From JBKPFU01 sp046728975 (lineage in GTDB: Bacteria; Actinomycetota; Thermoleophilia; Gaiellales; Gaiellaceae): a DNA stretch of 35,267 nt. The translations under genes were made by a program, and so were the position numbers. The stretch covers positions 1 through 35,267 of the forward strand of contig JBKPFU010000001.1 of the NCBI GenBank assembly GCA_046728975.1. The letters run 5' to 3'. Shown here piece by piece: positions 15,447-23,576 of this stretch; within the stretch, counting starts at the first letter, position 1; every line of letters begins with the position of its first letter. The notes under the pieces were generated by a model, which worked only from the letters and a program-made list of their open reading frames with translations, was not told where the DNA came from and searched no databases.

Positions 15447-16705
15447 GTACGGCAGCATTCAACGGGCGGCGCCGCGTCGTCATCACCGGCCTCGGCATCG
15501 TCTCTCCACTTGGAAACGACGTGGAGTCGAGCTGGGAGGCGCTCGTCGCCGGCGAGTCCGGCGCCGCCGAGATCACGGCCTTTGACCACGCCGGGTACGG
15601 CGTGCACTTCGCGTGTGAGCTGAAGGACTTCGACCCTGCGCAGTGGATCGACCGCAAGAAGGCGCGGCGCATGGACCGCTTCGCGCAGATGATCCTCGCG
15701 GCGGCGCGCCAGGCCGAGCAGGAATCGAGGATCGACATCGCCAAGGAGCCCGAGAGGGTCGGCGCGTCGATCGCAACCGGCATCGGCGGTTTGAAGTCGT
15801 TCCAGGACTGCTACGACATCCTGCGCGACCGGGGGCCCGACCGCGTGAGCCCGTTCTCGATCCCGTCGATCATCCCGAACATGGGCGCCGGCTGGGTTTC
15901 CATCGAGCTCGGCACGAAGGGGCCGCTGATGTCCGAATGCACCGCATGCGCGGCCTCGAATATGGCGATCGGAGACGCGCTCGACGCGATCCGGATCGGG
16001 CGCGCCGAAGTGATGCTCGCAGGCGGGACGGAGGCGCCGATCACCCCCGTCGGGATCGCGGGTTTCGATTCGATGCGCGCCCTGTCGCGGCGGAACGACG
16101 ATCCGGAGCGCGCGTCCCGGCCGTTTGACGGCGAGCGCGACGGTCTCGTCATGGGAGAGGCGGCCGCGGTCCTCGTGCTCGAGGAGCTCGAGCATGCGAA
16201 GGCTCGCGGCGCGCCGATTCACGGCGAGCTGCTCGGCTACGGCGTCTCCTCGGATGCCGCGCACATGACCGAGCCCGACCCCACCGGCAAGAACCCCGCT
16301 CGCGCGATGACGATGGCGCTCGCCGATGCCGGCGTCGAGCCGACGGAGGTCAGCTACGTCAACGCCCACGCCACGTCGACGCCGCTCGGGGATGCGAGCG
16401 AGACGAAGGTGATCAAGGAGGCGCTCGGCGAGGAGCATGCGGCCAAGACGGCCGTGTCCTCGACGAAGGGCGCGACCGGCCATTGCTTCGGTGCGGCAGG
16501 CGCCGTCGAGGCGGTGTTCACCACGCTCGCGGTCGACCGCGGTGTTCTGCCGCCGACGATCAACCACGAGTCGCCGGATCCGGAGTGCGACCTCGACTAC
16601 GTGCCGAACGAGTCGCGGGAAGCGGACGTCAGCGTCGGCGTTTCCAACTCGTTCGGGTTCGGCGGGCACAACGCGTGCCTGGTCATAAAGGCGTTTCAGG
16701 AGTAG
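15443..16705 (+). CDS. fabF: 3-oxoacyl-ACP synthase II
   Basis: FabF condenses acyl-ACP with malonyl-ACP in chain elongation. The 420-residue protein begins VVITGLGIVSPLGNDVESSW. The active-site cysteine is C169 in ECTACAASNMAIGDAL, a slight variant of the common TACATS. The two histidines are H309 (NAHATSTPLGD) and H347, and the lysine is K342 (KGATGHCFGAAGA). It ends SNSFGFGGHNACLVIKAF. The GTG start overlaps the fabG stop. It is the last gene of the run from the sigma factor; a hairpin-rich gap follows. Confidence 0.96.
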   Translation: MSTAAFNGRRRVVITGLGIVSPLGNDVESSWEALVAGESGAAEITAFDHAGYGVHFACELKDFDPAQWIDRKKARRMDRFAQMILAAARQAEQESRIDIAKEPERVGASIATGIGGLKSFQDCYDILRDRGPDRVSPFSIPSIIPNMGAGWVSIELGTKGPLMSECTACAASNMAIGDALDAIRIGRAEVMLAGGTEAPITPVGIAGFDSMRALSRRNDDPERASRPFDGERDGLVMGEAAAVLVLEELEHAKARGAPIHGELLGYGVSSDAAHMTEPDPTGKNPARAMTMALADAGVEPTEVSYVNAHATSTPLGDASETKVIKEALGEEHAAKTAVSSTKGATGHCFGAAGAVEAVFTTLAVDRGVLPPTINHESPDPECDLDYVPNESREADVSVGVSNSFGFGGHNACLVIKAFQE

Positions 16706-16722
16706 CCCAACTTTCGTAGTCA

Positions 16723-16800
16723 GCCGGCCGCACCGGCAAGCGGGCCGGCCACGCCGGCGAAGCCGGGATGGCCTCTCTAGTCGGCATCGCAAGCGATGCC
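16723..16800 (+). terminator. Hairpin-rich gap after fabF
   Basis: Two hairpins lie in the 153-base gap. GCCGGCC (16723-16729) pairs with GGCCGGC (16743-16749), and GGCATCGC (16783-16790) pairs perfectly with GCGATGCC (16793-16800) around a 2-base AA spacer. There is no T run, so if these end transcription they are not classical intrinsic terminators. A short direct repeat, TCGTAGTC followed by a or c and then GCCG, occurs at 16714 and again at 16813. Confidence 0.4.
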
Positions 16801-16846
16801 TCAGCGCGTGTCTCGTAGTCCGCCGCTTCGACGAGCACGGCATGGG

Positions 16847-16852
16847 TAGGCT
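16847..16852 (+). promoter_or_regulatory. Candidate -10 box of the HAD gene
   Basis: TAGGCT lies 6 bases before the GTG start of the HAD gene, the spacing expected for a leaderless transcript. No Shine-Dalgarno sequence is present in the 6 bases (CACCCC). Confidence 0.5.
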
Positions 16853-16858
16853 CACCCC

Positions 16859-17500
16859 GTGGCCGGCGAGCGGTGGGCGACCTTCGACTGCTACGGCACG
16901 CTGATCGACTGGAACGGCGGCATCCGCCGTGAGCTCGTGCGGCTGTTCGGCGACGATGAGGCCGACGAAAAGCGCGAGCGCTACCACGAGGTGGAGCCCG
17001 AGCTTCAGCGCGAGGACCCGACGCGGAGCTACCGCGAGGTCATGACACTGGCCCTCGAGCGGCTCGGCGCAACGGAGACGACGGCGCTCGCCGACTCCTT
17101 GCCAACGTGGGAGCCGTTTCGCGAGGTGCCGGACGCGCTCGAGGAATGCCGTGCCCGTGGCTGGAAGCTGGCGATTCTCTCCAACACGGACCGCGACTAC
17201 ATCGAGGCATCGATGCGGCGGATCGGCGTCCCGTTCGAGCTCGCGATCGTCGCGTCGGAGATCGGCTCGTACAAGCCCGCGCTCGGGCACTGGCGGGCAT
17301 TCGAGCGAAGGAACGGTCGGCCGCCGGACGCCCACGTCGCGGCCAGCCTGTTCCACGACATCGCGCCTGCACGTGAGCTCGGCCTGCCGTCGGTGTGGAT
17401 CAACCGGCTCGACGAGCACGCGGATCCCGAGCCGACGCGGGAGCTTCGCGACCTGTCGGGGCTCGCCGAGACGCTGGAGGAGTTGCCGTCAGCGTCGTGA
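16859..17500 (+). CDS. HAD-family hydrolase, haloacid dehalogenase-like
   Basis: This 213-residue protein has the HAD motifs in order: nucleophile D10 in TFDCYGTLID, S108 in ILSNTD, K139 in GSYKPALGHW, and D167 in LFHDIAPARELG. The FDCYGTLIDW start and the VWINR segment resemble the type II 2-haloacid dehalogenase group, but many such proteins are phosphatases, so the substrate is open. The GTG start follows a -10 box directly. The stop overlaps the next gene as GTGA, so HAD, GNAT and arginase-like genes form one coupled set. Confidence 0.85.
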   Translation: MAGERWATFDCYGTLIDWNGGIRRELVRLFGDDEADEKRERYHEVEPELQREDPTRSYREVMTLALERLGATETTALADSLPTWEPFREVPDALEECRARGWKLAILSNTDRDYIEASMRRIGVPFELAIVASEIGSYKPALGHWRAFERRNGRPPDAHVAASLFHDIAPARELGLPSVWINRLDEHADPEPTRELRDLSGLAETLEELPSAS

Positions 17501-18378
17501 TCCGCGATGCCGTCGTCGAGGACGCCCCCGCGATCACCGCGCTGCTCGAAGAGCACGCGCTCGCTTCGTTCGGCGAGCCGGAGTTCAATGAGGACGAGCT
17601 GCGCAGCTGGTTCTCGATGCCGCGGCTTCGGATCTGGGTAGCAGAACGAAGGGAGCGCCTTGCCGGATACCTCGACATCCGTACCGAGGAGGGGGGCCGC
17701 TTCGAGATCGATGCGCGGACGCTCGAGGACGACGTGGCGCCCGTGCTCGTTGCGGCAGCCGAGGTCTTCGCGCGCGAGAACGAGACCGAGCCCGTGCTGC
17801 ACGGCTACGTCCAGGGCCACGAGCCGGGCCTGCGCGCCGCCTTTGCAGCCGCGGGGTGGCGGACGATCCGGCACTCGTTCAACATGCGGATCGAGCTCGA
17901 TGGAGAGCTTGCGGAGCCGGTTTGGCCCGACGGCCTGCGACCGCGCAACTTCGAGCCGGGCGAGGAGGAGCGCGTCTACGAGGCGCACATGGACGCGTTC
18001 GCCGATCACTGGGACTTCCGACGGCAGCCGATGGACGAGTGGCGGCACCACACGGTCGACCATCACAACTTCGACCCAGCGCTGTGGTGGCTGGTAGAGC
18101 ACGGCCGCGAGCTTGCGGCGCTCTCGCTCAACTCCTGGCACTTCTCGGGTGACCCGCAGTTCGGGTGGATTCACATTCTCGGCGTGCGGCCGCAGTGGCG
18201 AAAGCGCGGTCTCGCCACGGCGTTGCTGCGCCACTCGTTTCGCGATTTCCGCAGCCGCGGCGCGACCCGCGTTGGGCTCGGCGTCGACGCCGAGAACACC
18301 ACCGGCGCCGTGCGGCTCTATGAGAAAGTCGGGATGCGGCAGGTCCGCCGTACCGACGTATACGAGAAGAAGCTGTGA
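17497..18378 (+). CDS. Tandem GNAT acetyltransferase
   Basis: This 293-residue protein has two GNAT folds. The N-terminal one (about 1-135) is degenerate; the C-terminal one carries the acetyl-CoA motif LGVRPQWRKRGLATALL (from about 228) and the end motif DAENTTGAVRLYEKVGM. Tandem GNATs of this size include mycothiol synthase MshD and many uncharacterised actinobacterial enzymes; I cannot assign a substrate. The GTG start overlaps the HAD stop, and the stop overlaps the arginase-like start. Confidence 0.82.
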   Translation: MIRDAVVEDAPAITALLEEHALASFGEPEFNEDELRSWFSMPRLRIWVAERRERLAGYLDIRTEEGGRFEIDARTLEDDVAPVLVAAAEVFARENETEPVLHGYVQGHEPGLRAAFAAAGWRTIRHSFNMRIELDGELAEPVWPDGLRPRNFEPGEEERVYEAHMDAFADHWDFRRQPMDEWRHHTVDHHNFDPALWWLVEHGRELAALSLNSWHFSGDPQFGWIHILGVRPQWRKRGLATALLRHSFRDFRSRGATRVGLGVDAENTTGAVRLYEKVGMRQVRRTDVYEKKL

Positions 18379-19151
18379 GCTGGCTCCGCGCGCGCTGTCC
18401 CGAGTGCCGGACGTACACCGCGGTCGCCCTCGGTCCCGAGTACGAGTGCCACTCGTGCGGGCGGACGTTCGCGGCGGGGCTGGTGCGAGTTCCGCGGGCG
18501 TGGGGGAGCGATGGGGCGGAGATGGCGCAGGCCGCCCATCTGCCGCTGCCCTATCCCGAAGCCGCCGTGGTCGAGGAGGGCACGCTCGGAGAGCAGACGC
18601 TGGTCCTCGCGACCGAGCTTCCCGAGCGTCCGCTCGTGCTCGGCGGCTGTTGTTGCTCCCACATCGGCGCCGTCGAGGCGCTGGCGGCACGGCACGATCG
18701 GCTCGCGGTCGTGTGGCTCGATGCTCACGGCGACCTGAACACGCCCGAGAGCTCCCCTTCGGGGAACGAGTGGGGCATGCCGCTGCGGATGATCCTCGAC
18801 TCGGGCGCCGTCAACGCGACCGATGTCGCGCTGGTCGGGGCGCGCAACCTCGACCCACCCGAGGAGGCGTTCATCGCGGAGAGCGGCCTCCGCCTCGGCG
18901 CCGCGGCGATCGACGAGATCGTCGAAGACACCCGCCGTCTCTACGTCGCCTTCGACGGCGACGTTGTCGCGCCCGGGGAGCTCGCCGTCTTCATGCCCGA
19001 GCCAGGTGGGCTCGCGCTGGGCGAGGTTGAGTCGCTCTTCCGCGATCTCGCCGAGCGCGGCGTCGTGCTCGGGGCCGGCCTCACCGGCCTCGCGCCCGAC
19101 GACAGGAACGTCGAGCCGTTGACGCGGCTCTGTCGGGCGCTAAGCCTGTAA
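18375..19151 (+). CDS. Arginase/ureohydrolase-like protein with N-terminal zinc ribbon
   Basis: The 258-residue protein opens with a four-cysteine zinc ribbon (C8, C11, C25, C28). The rest matches the ureohydrolase fold: WLDAHGDLNTPESSPSGN holds D116, H118 and D120, and AFDGDVVAPGE holds D194 and D196, five of the six usual manganese ligands. The first metal motif, normally GGDHS, reads GGCCCSHIG (90-98), so the ligand histidine is replaced by a cysteine run. The usual GNxHGMP reads GNEWGMP. The enzyme may therefore bind another metal or act on another guanidino or amide substrate. It is the last gene of the HAD-GNAT set. Confidence 0.8.
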   Translation: MSWLRARCPECRTYTAVALGPEYECHSCGRTFAAGLVRVPRAWGSDGAEMAQAAHLPLPYPEAAVVEEGTLGEQTLVLATELPERPLVLGGCCCSHIGAVEALAARHDRLAVVWLDAHGDLNTPESSPSGNEWGMPLRMILDSGAVNATDVALVGARNLDPPEEAFIAESGLRLGAAAIDEIVEDTRRLYVAFDGDVVAPGELAVFMPEPGGLALGEVESLFRDLAERGVVLGAGLTGLAPDDRNVEPLTRLCRALSL

Positions 19152-19173
19152 CTGCGCCGCCGGGGGACACGTC

Positions 19174-19179
19174 TAAACT
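19174..19179 (+). promoter_or_regulatory. Candidate -10 box of accD
   Basis: TAAACT lies 9 bases before the accD ATG, in the 37-base gap after the arginase-like gene. No Shine-Dalgarno sequence is seen. Confidence 0.45.
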
Positions 19180-19188
19180 CACGCGCCT

Positions 19189-20037
19189 ATGTCGGCCCGT
19201 ATCGACGTCTCGATCGAGCACAAGCATCCGCCGCCAAACTCCGACGGCAGGAAGGATCCGAACACGTGCCCCGGTTGCGGGTCGCACTACCGGACCGACG
19301 AGCTCGAGCAGCACCTGAACGTCTGTCCCCAGTGCGGCCATCACTTCGCGGTGCAGGCTCGGACTCGGGTGGCGCAGCTGACGGACGAGGGTAGCTTCGC
19401 CGAGGAGGCGGCCGGGCTTCGCTCCGACGACCCGCTCGGCTTCTTCGATCTTCGGCCTTACACCGAGCGGCTCGCGGAGGCCGAGGTGTCCACGGGGCTC
19501 GGTGAAGCGATCGTGATTGGCAAGGCGACGCTCGAGGGGCTGCCGATCGAGGTCTCGGTGATGGATTTCTCCTTCATGGGCGGATCGATGGGCCGCGTCG
19601 TCGGCGAGAAGTTCGTCCGCGCCTGCGAGTCGGCGGCCGAGCGACGCGTCCCGCTTGTCTCGGTGACTGCCTCCGGCGGCGCGCGGATGCAGGAGGGGAT
19701 CCTCTCGCTGATGCAGCTTCCGAAGACGGTTTGCGCCGTCGAGGATCTGCACGACGCCGGTGGGGCCATGGTCAGCGTGATGGCGCATCCGACCACGGCC
19801 GGCGTCCTCGCGAGCTTCGCGAGCCTCGGTGACGTGATCGTGGCCGAGCCGGGCGCGCTGCTCTCGTTCACCGGGCCGCGCGTCGTTCAGCAGACGACTC
19901 GGGAGAAGCTGCCCGACGACTTCGGGCTGGCCGAGTCGAACTACCGCTTCGGCCACCTCGACGCAATCGTGCAGCGGCCGGACCTCCGCTCCTTCCTCGC
20001 ACGCGTCGTCCGCCTATTCTCGTCCAATGCCAGGTGA
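19189..20037 (+). CDS. accD: Acetyl-CoA carboxylase carboxyltransferase, beta subunit
   Basis: AccD and AccA form the carboxyltransferase that makes malonyl-CoA, the substrate of FabD. The 282-residue protein has the N-terminal zinc finger C27, C30, C46, C49 (CPGC and CPQC) and the crotonase-like core, with FSFMGGSMGRVVGEK, ASGGARMQEGILSLMQ and SFTGPRVVQQTTREKLPDDF. The separate beta and alpha subunits are the bacterial four-subunit type; no biotin carboxylase or BCCP gene is in the window. The end overlaps accA by 11 bases. Confidence 0.95.
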   Translation: MSARIDVSIEHKHPPPNSDGRKDPNTCPGCGSHYRTDELEQHLNVCPQCGHHFAVQARTRVAQLTDEGSFAEEAAGLRSDDPLGFFDLRPYTERLAEAEVSTGLGEAIVIGKATLEGLPIEVSVMDFSFMGGSMGRVVGEKFVRACESAAERRVPLVSVTASGGARMQEGILSLMQLPKTVCAVEDLHDAGGAMVSVMAHPTTAGVLASFASLGDVIVAEPGALLSFTGPRVVQQTTREKLPDDFGLAESNYRFGHLDAIVQRPDLRSFLARVVRLFSSNAR

Positions 20038-20989
20038 AGCCGAGCTTCGCCTGCGCGACCGGCTGAGCCGGTTGAGCAGCCTGCCGCTGCTGCGCGGCGC
20101 GCGCCTCTCGGGCGAGCTCGAACGGCTTCAACGCCAGCTCGAGCGGTTGGCGGCCGAGCCCACCGACGAGGACATCTGGCGGTCGGTTGAGCTCGCGCGT
20201 CACAGCGATCGGCCGTACACGCTCGACTACGTCGAACGCATCCTCGAGGACTTCGTCGAGCTGCACGGCGACCGCACCCGTGCCGATGACGAGGCGGTGG
20301 TCACCGGTCTCGGCCGCTTCGAGGGGCAGACGGTCGCGCTGATTGGACACCAGAAGGGTCGGGACGTCCACGAGCGGACGCGCCGGAGCTTCGGTATGGC
20401 GTACCCCGAGGGCTACCGCAAGGCGACGCGCGTGATGGAGCTGGCCAACCGGCACGGTTTTCCGTTGATCACGCTGGTGGATACGCCGGGCGCATACCCG
20501 GGGGTGGCGGCGGAGCAACACGGCCAGGGCGGCGCGATCGCGCGCTCGCAGGCGGTGCTCGCACGCCTGAAGGTGCCCATCGTGTCCTGCATCATCGGCG
20601 AGGGCGGATCGGGCGGCGCGATCGCGATTGCGCTCGCCGACCGGGTACTGATGCAGGAGAACGCGATCTATTCGGTGATCTCGCCGGAAGGATGTGCCGC
20701 GATCCTCTGGCGAGACGCCGCTGAGGCCAAAAAGGCCGCGGCGGCGTTCAAGCCCGACGCCATGCACTGCCTCGAGCTCGGCGTGATCGACGCGATCGTG
20801 CCCGAGCCCACGGGGGGCGCGCACACTGACCACGACGCCGCCGCGAAGCTGGTCGCCGATTCGATCGGGGAGGCGCTGGACCAGCTAAACGGGTTCGACG
20901 GCGACGGGCTCAGGCGGCAAAGGCGCGCGCGCTTCCGTGCAATCGGCGCGCTTTCGGGCGCCGAGGCGCCGGCGCCCAGCGTCCGGTAA
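20027..20989 (+). CDS. accA: Acetyl-CoA carboxylase carboxyltransferase, alpha subunit
   Basis: This is the 320-residue partner of AccD. Typical segments are the N-terminal helical region, RPYTLDYVERILEDFVELHG, GRDVHERTRRSFGMAYPEGY, LVDTPGAYPGVAAEQHGQG, IGEGGSGGAIAIALADRV and SVISPEGCAAILWRDA. The ATG lies inside the end of accD, so the two are almost surely translated together at matched levels. The biotin-protein ligase at 11133-11711 would serve the BCCP of the same enzyme. Confidence 0.96.
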   Translation: MPGEAELRLRDRLSRLSSLPLLRGARLSGELERLQRQLERLAAEPTDEDIWRSVELARHSDRPYTLDYVERILEDFVELHGDRTRADDEAVVTGLGRFEGQTVALIGHQKGRDVHERTRRSFGMAYPEGYRKATRVMELANRHGFPLITLVDTPGAYPGVAAEQHGQGGAIARSQAVLARLKVPIVSCIIGEGGSGGAIAIALADRVLMQENAIYSVISPEGCAAILWRDAAEAKKAAAAFKPDAMHCLELGVIDAIVPEPTGGAHTDHDAAAKLVADSIGEALDQLNGFDGDGLRRQRRARFRAIGALSGAEAPAPSVR

Positions 20990-21017
20990 TCCACGCCGCC
21001 GTCCACACTTTCCACAG
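20990..21017. other. Three TCCAC units resembling weak DnaA boxes
   Basis: After accA, TCCAC occurs at 20990, 21002 and 21011. The last two sit in CCGTCCACA and CTTTCCACA, each two bases from the DnaA-box forms TTGTCCACA and TTATCCACA. The group is small and could be chance, but it lies in a non-coding stretch about 20 kb from gyrB. The rest of this 207-base gap holds a hairpin (21042-21067) and the ligD promoter. Confidence 0.2.
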
Positions 21018-21041
21018 GGTTTTCCCCGGCGTACACACATG

Positions 21042-21067
21042 GCGGGGCCGGTTTACACCGACCCCGC
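21042..21067 (+). terminator. Hairpin after accA
   Basis: GCGGGG (21042-21047) pairs with CCCCGC (21062-21067), and inside it CGGT pairs with ACCG around a TTAC loop, with one C/A mismatch between the two stems. It follows the accA stop by about 50 bases and is the best candidate to end the accD-accA transcript. It lacks a T run. Confidence 0.45.
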
Positions 21068-21183
21068 ACATGAACCCCCCGCTTTGTAGAGAAGCTTTGT
21101 AACCGCTAAGAGCCCCTCTTGTTCTTCATAGTCTTACCGGCGAGGCAGCCGGCGAAACCTGGTTCCGGCTCCGGTTCGGCGGG

Positions 21184-21189
21184 TAGCGT
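21184..21189 (+). promoter_or_regulatory. Candidate -10 box of ligD
   Basis: TAGCGT lies 7 bases before the ATG at 21197, which supports that start and a leaderless transcript. Confidence 0.45.
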
Positions 21190-21196
21190 CCCAGCG

Positions 21197-23530
21197 ATGG
21201 CGAAGCTGAGCGAGTACCGCCGAAAACGCGACCCGAAGAAGACGCCTGAGCCGGCGGGGGCGCGCCGTACCCGACCGCGGAAGCGCAAGGGCCCGATCTT
21301 TGTCGTCCAGCGCCACGACGCCCGGCGGCTCCACTACGACTTTCGCCTCGAGCGGGACGGCGCGCTCGCGAGCTGGGCGGTTCCGAAGGGCATCCCGCTC
21401 GAGCCGGGCCAGCGCGCGCTCGCGGTGCACGTCGAAGACCACCCGCTCGAGTACGCGAGCTTCGAGGGAGAGATCCCTGCGGGTCAGTACGGCGCCGGGC
21501 AGGTCGAGATCTGGGACGAGGGGACGTACGAGCTGATCGACGAGAAGAAGGACGGTGGCCTGACCGTCCGGCTCGAGGGCAATCGGCTCCGCGGCCTCTG
21601 GACGCTGGTACCGGCGAAGCTCGACGGCGATCCGAAAAACTGGCTGCTTCTCCGTAAGCGTGAGGACGGAGCCGGGGCGGCGCCGCGGCGTCGCTACGCG
21701 CCGATGCTCACGACCCTCGCACGGGAGCTGCCGCGCGGCCGCGCCTGGCTGTTCGAGGTCAAGTGGGATGGCTACCGCGCCATCGGCGACGTCTCCGCCG
21801 GCGAGGCAAGACTCACCAGCCGGCAGGGGAACGATCTCACCGCGCGGTTTCCAGCGGCTGCGAGAGAGCTGGCGAAGGCGGTGAAAACGCCCGATTGCGT
21901 GATCGACGGCGAGGTGTGCGCGCTCGACGAGGAAGGCCGGGCCAGCTTCTCCGCAATGCAACAGGGGAAGCCCGATACCCCGATCGTCTACTACGTCTTC
22001 GATCTGCTGGAGCTGGAGGGGGAGCCGCTCGTCGACCGTCCGCTCACCGAACGCCGCGAGCGGCTGGAGGCGCTACTCGACCGCCGCAACCGCGGCGTGC
22101 GGCTTTCCGAGGCGTTCGACGACGGCCAGACTCTCTTCAAGGCGGCGCAGGAGCAACGGCTCGAAGGGCTGATCGCAAAGCGGGCGGATTCCCTGTACGC
22201 AGTCGGAAGGCGCAGCCGCGACTGGCTCAAGATCAAGACGCACGGGCGACAGGAATTCATCATCGCGGGCTACACGAAGGGGCAGGGGCGGCGGGCCGGG
22301 CGGCTCGGCTCGCTGATCCTCGCGGTCCGGCAGGGAAACCAGCTGCGGTACGTCGGCAACTGCGGAACGGGCTTCTCGGACAAGGAGATCGACAGGCTGA
22401 TGCGGAAGCTGCGCCCGGTCGAGCGCCCGGACCCCCCTTTTCGGGAGGTGCCGAAGATGCCGAAGGTCCGCAAGCGCGACGTCATCTGGGTCGAGCCGGT
22501 GCTCGTCTGCGAGGTCGAGTTCGTGGAGTGGACGCACGACGGGCACCTGCGCGCGCCCTCCTACCAGGGCCTGCGTGAGGACAAGTCGGCGGAGGAGGTG
22601 CGGCGCGAGGAGCCGCTGACGAACGAGATCCGGAGCGGCCGGAAGGTGCTCAAGCTGTCCAACCTCGACAAGCCGTTCTGGCCGGAGGAAGGGATCACGA
22701 AGGGCGACCTGATCGCGTATTACCGTGCCGTTGCGCAAATGGTCGTTCCACACCTGAAGGACCGACCGTTCACGATGAAGCGCTACCCCGACGGCGCGAA
22801 GGGCAACTTCTTCTTCCAGAAGGATGCGCCCAAGCACATGCCGGAGTGGATCCGGACCGCGCGGATCCTGGTCTCGACGCGAGAGACGCCTCGCCGCAAG
22901 CGCTGGATCGACGCGCCGATCGTCAACGACGAGCTTTCGCTGCTGTGGATGGTGAACATGGGCTGCATCGATCTCAATGCGTGGTACTCGAGGATTGACC
23001 GGCCTGATCGCCCTGACTTTGTGCTCTTCGACCTCGATCCGTCGCCGGACGTCGGATTTGCCGAGACGGTCGAGGTTGCGCTTCTCGTGAAGCAGGCGCT
23101 CGACGCGCTCGGTCTCGTCTCGTTTGCGAAGACGAGTGGGTCAGACGGGATGCACGTACTCGTGCCGATCGAGCGCCGCTACACCTACGACGACACCCGC
23201 CGTTTCTCAGAGATCGTCGCGGGCGCGATCGCGCGCGCGCACCCGCGTCTGGCCACGACCGAGTGGTCGAAGGCGAAACGCCGCGGCGTGTTGATCGACT
23301 CGAACCAGAACGGTGAGGGCAAGACCATCGCCTTCGTCTACTCCGTCCGTCCTCGCGAAGGAGCGCCCGTCTCGACGCCGCTGCGCTGGGAGGAAGTCAA
23401 CGACAAGCTGGATCCAAGGGCGTTCACGATGGAGGTCGTGCTGGAGCGGGTGCGTAAGCACGGCGACCTCTTCGAAGGCGTGCTGAAGACGCGCCAGTCG
23501 CTTGGCAAGGCTTTGCAGGCGCTGTCCTAA
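21197..23530 (+). CDS. ligD: ATP-dependent DNA ligase D (PE-LIG-POL)
   Basis: LigD joins double-strand breaks with Ku in bacterial end joining. The 777-residue protein has three domains. The 3'-phosphoesterase (about 30-165) keeps H40, H46, D48, R50 and H82, matching the Pseudomonas enzyme. The ligase (about 175-440) has the AMP-accepting K189 in KWDGYR, then DGEVCALDE, EGLIAKRAD and WLKIK. The primase-polymerase (about 480-775) has LSNLDKPFWPEEGITKGDL and the metal pair D612, D614 in FDLDPSP. The PE-LIG-POL order is that of Pseudomonas, not the POL-PE-LIG order of mycobacteria. ATG 21197 was chosen over a TTG at 21119 from the nearby -10 box and the basic MAKLSEYRRKRDPKKTPEPA start. No ku gene is in the window. 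Confidence 0.95.
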   Translation: MAKLSEYRRKRDPKKTPEPAGARRTRPRKRKGPIFVVQRHDARRLHYDFRLERDGALASWAVPKGIPLEPGQRALAVHVEDHPLEYASFEGEIPAGQYGAGQVEIWDEGTYELIDEKKDGGLTVRLEGNRLRGLWTLVPAKLDGDPKNWLLLRKREDGAGAAPRRRYAPMLTTLARELPRGRAWLFEVKWDGYRAIGDVSAGEARLTSRQGNDLTARFPAAARELAKAVKTPDCVIDGEVCALDEEGRASFSAMQQGKPDTPIVYYVFDLLELEGEPLVDRPLTERRERLEALLDRRNRGVRLSEAFDDGQTLFKAAQEQRLEGLIAKRADSLYAVGRRSRDWLKIKTHGRQEFIIAGYTKGQGRRAGRLGSLILAVRQGNQLRYVGNCGTGFSDKEIDRLMRKLRPVERPDPPFREVPKMPKVRKRDVIWVEPVLVCEVEFVEWTHDGHLRAPSYQGLREDKSAEEVRREEPLTNEIRSGRKVLKLSNLDKPFWPEEGITKGDLIAYYRAVAQMVVPHLKDRPFTMKRYPDGAKGNFFFQKDAPKHMPEWIRTARILVSTRETPRRKRWIDAPIVNDELSLLWMVNMGCIDLNAWYSRIDRPDRPDFVLFDLDPSPDVGFAETVEVALLVKQALDALGLVSFAKTSGSDGMHVLVPIERRYTYDDTRRFSEIVAGAIARAHPRLATTEWSKAKRRGVLIDSNQNGEGKTIAFVYSVRPREGAPVSTPLRWEEVNDKLDPRAFTMEVVLERVRKHGDLFEGVLKTRQSLGKALQALS

Positions 23531-23576
23531 AGGGCCACTAGCGCACCGAGCCCGCGTGGGCGAAGCTTCTGGAACG

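Noticed and set aside
16723..16800. A third copy of the palindromic repeat
   Set aside because: The hairpins here share neither the AGGAGG ends nor the internal blocks of the two copies at 5620 and 7531.
15164..17419. A 751-codon minus-strand open frame across fabG, fabF and the HAD gene
   Set aside because: It is antisense to three well-supported genes, has Arg/His/Asp-rich composition and no recognisable motif. Long antisense frames are expected in DNA this GC-rich.
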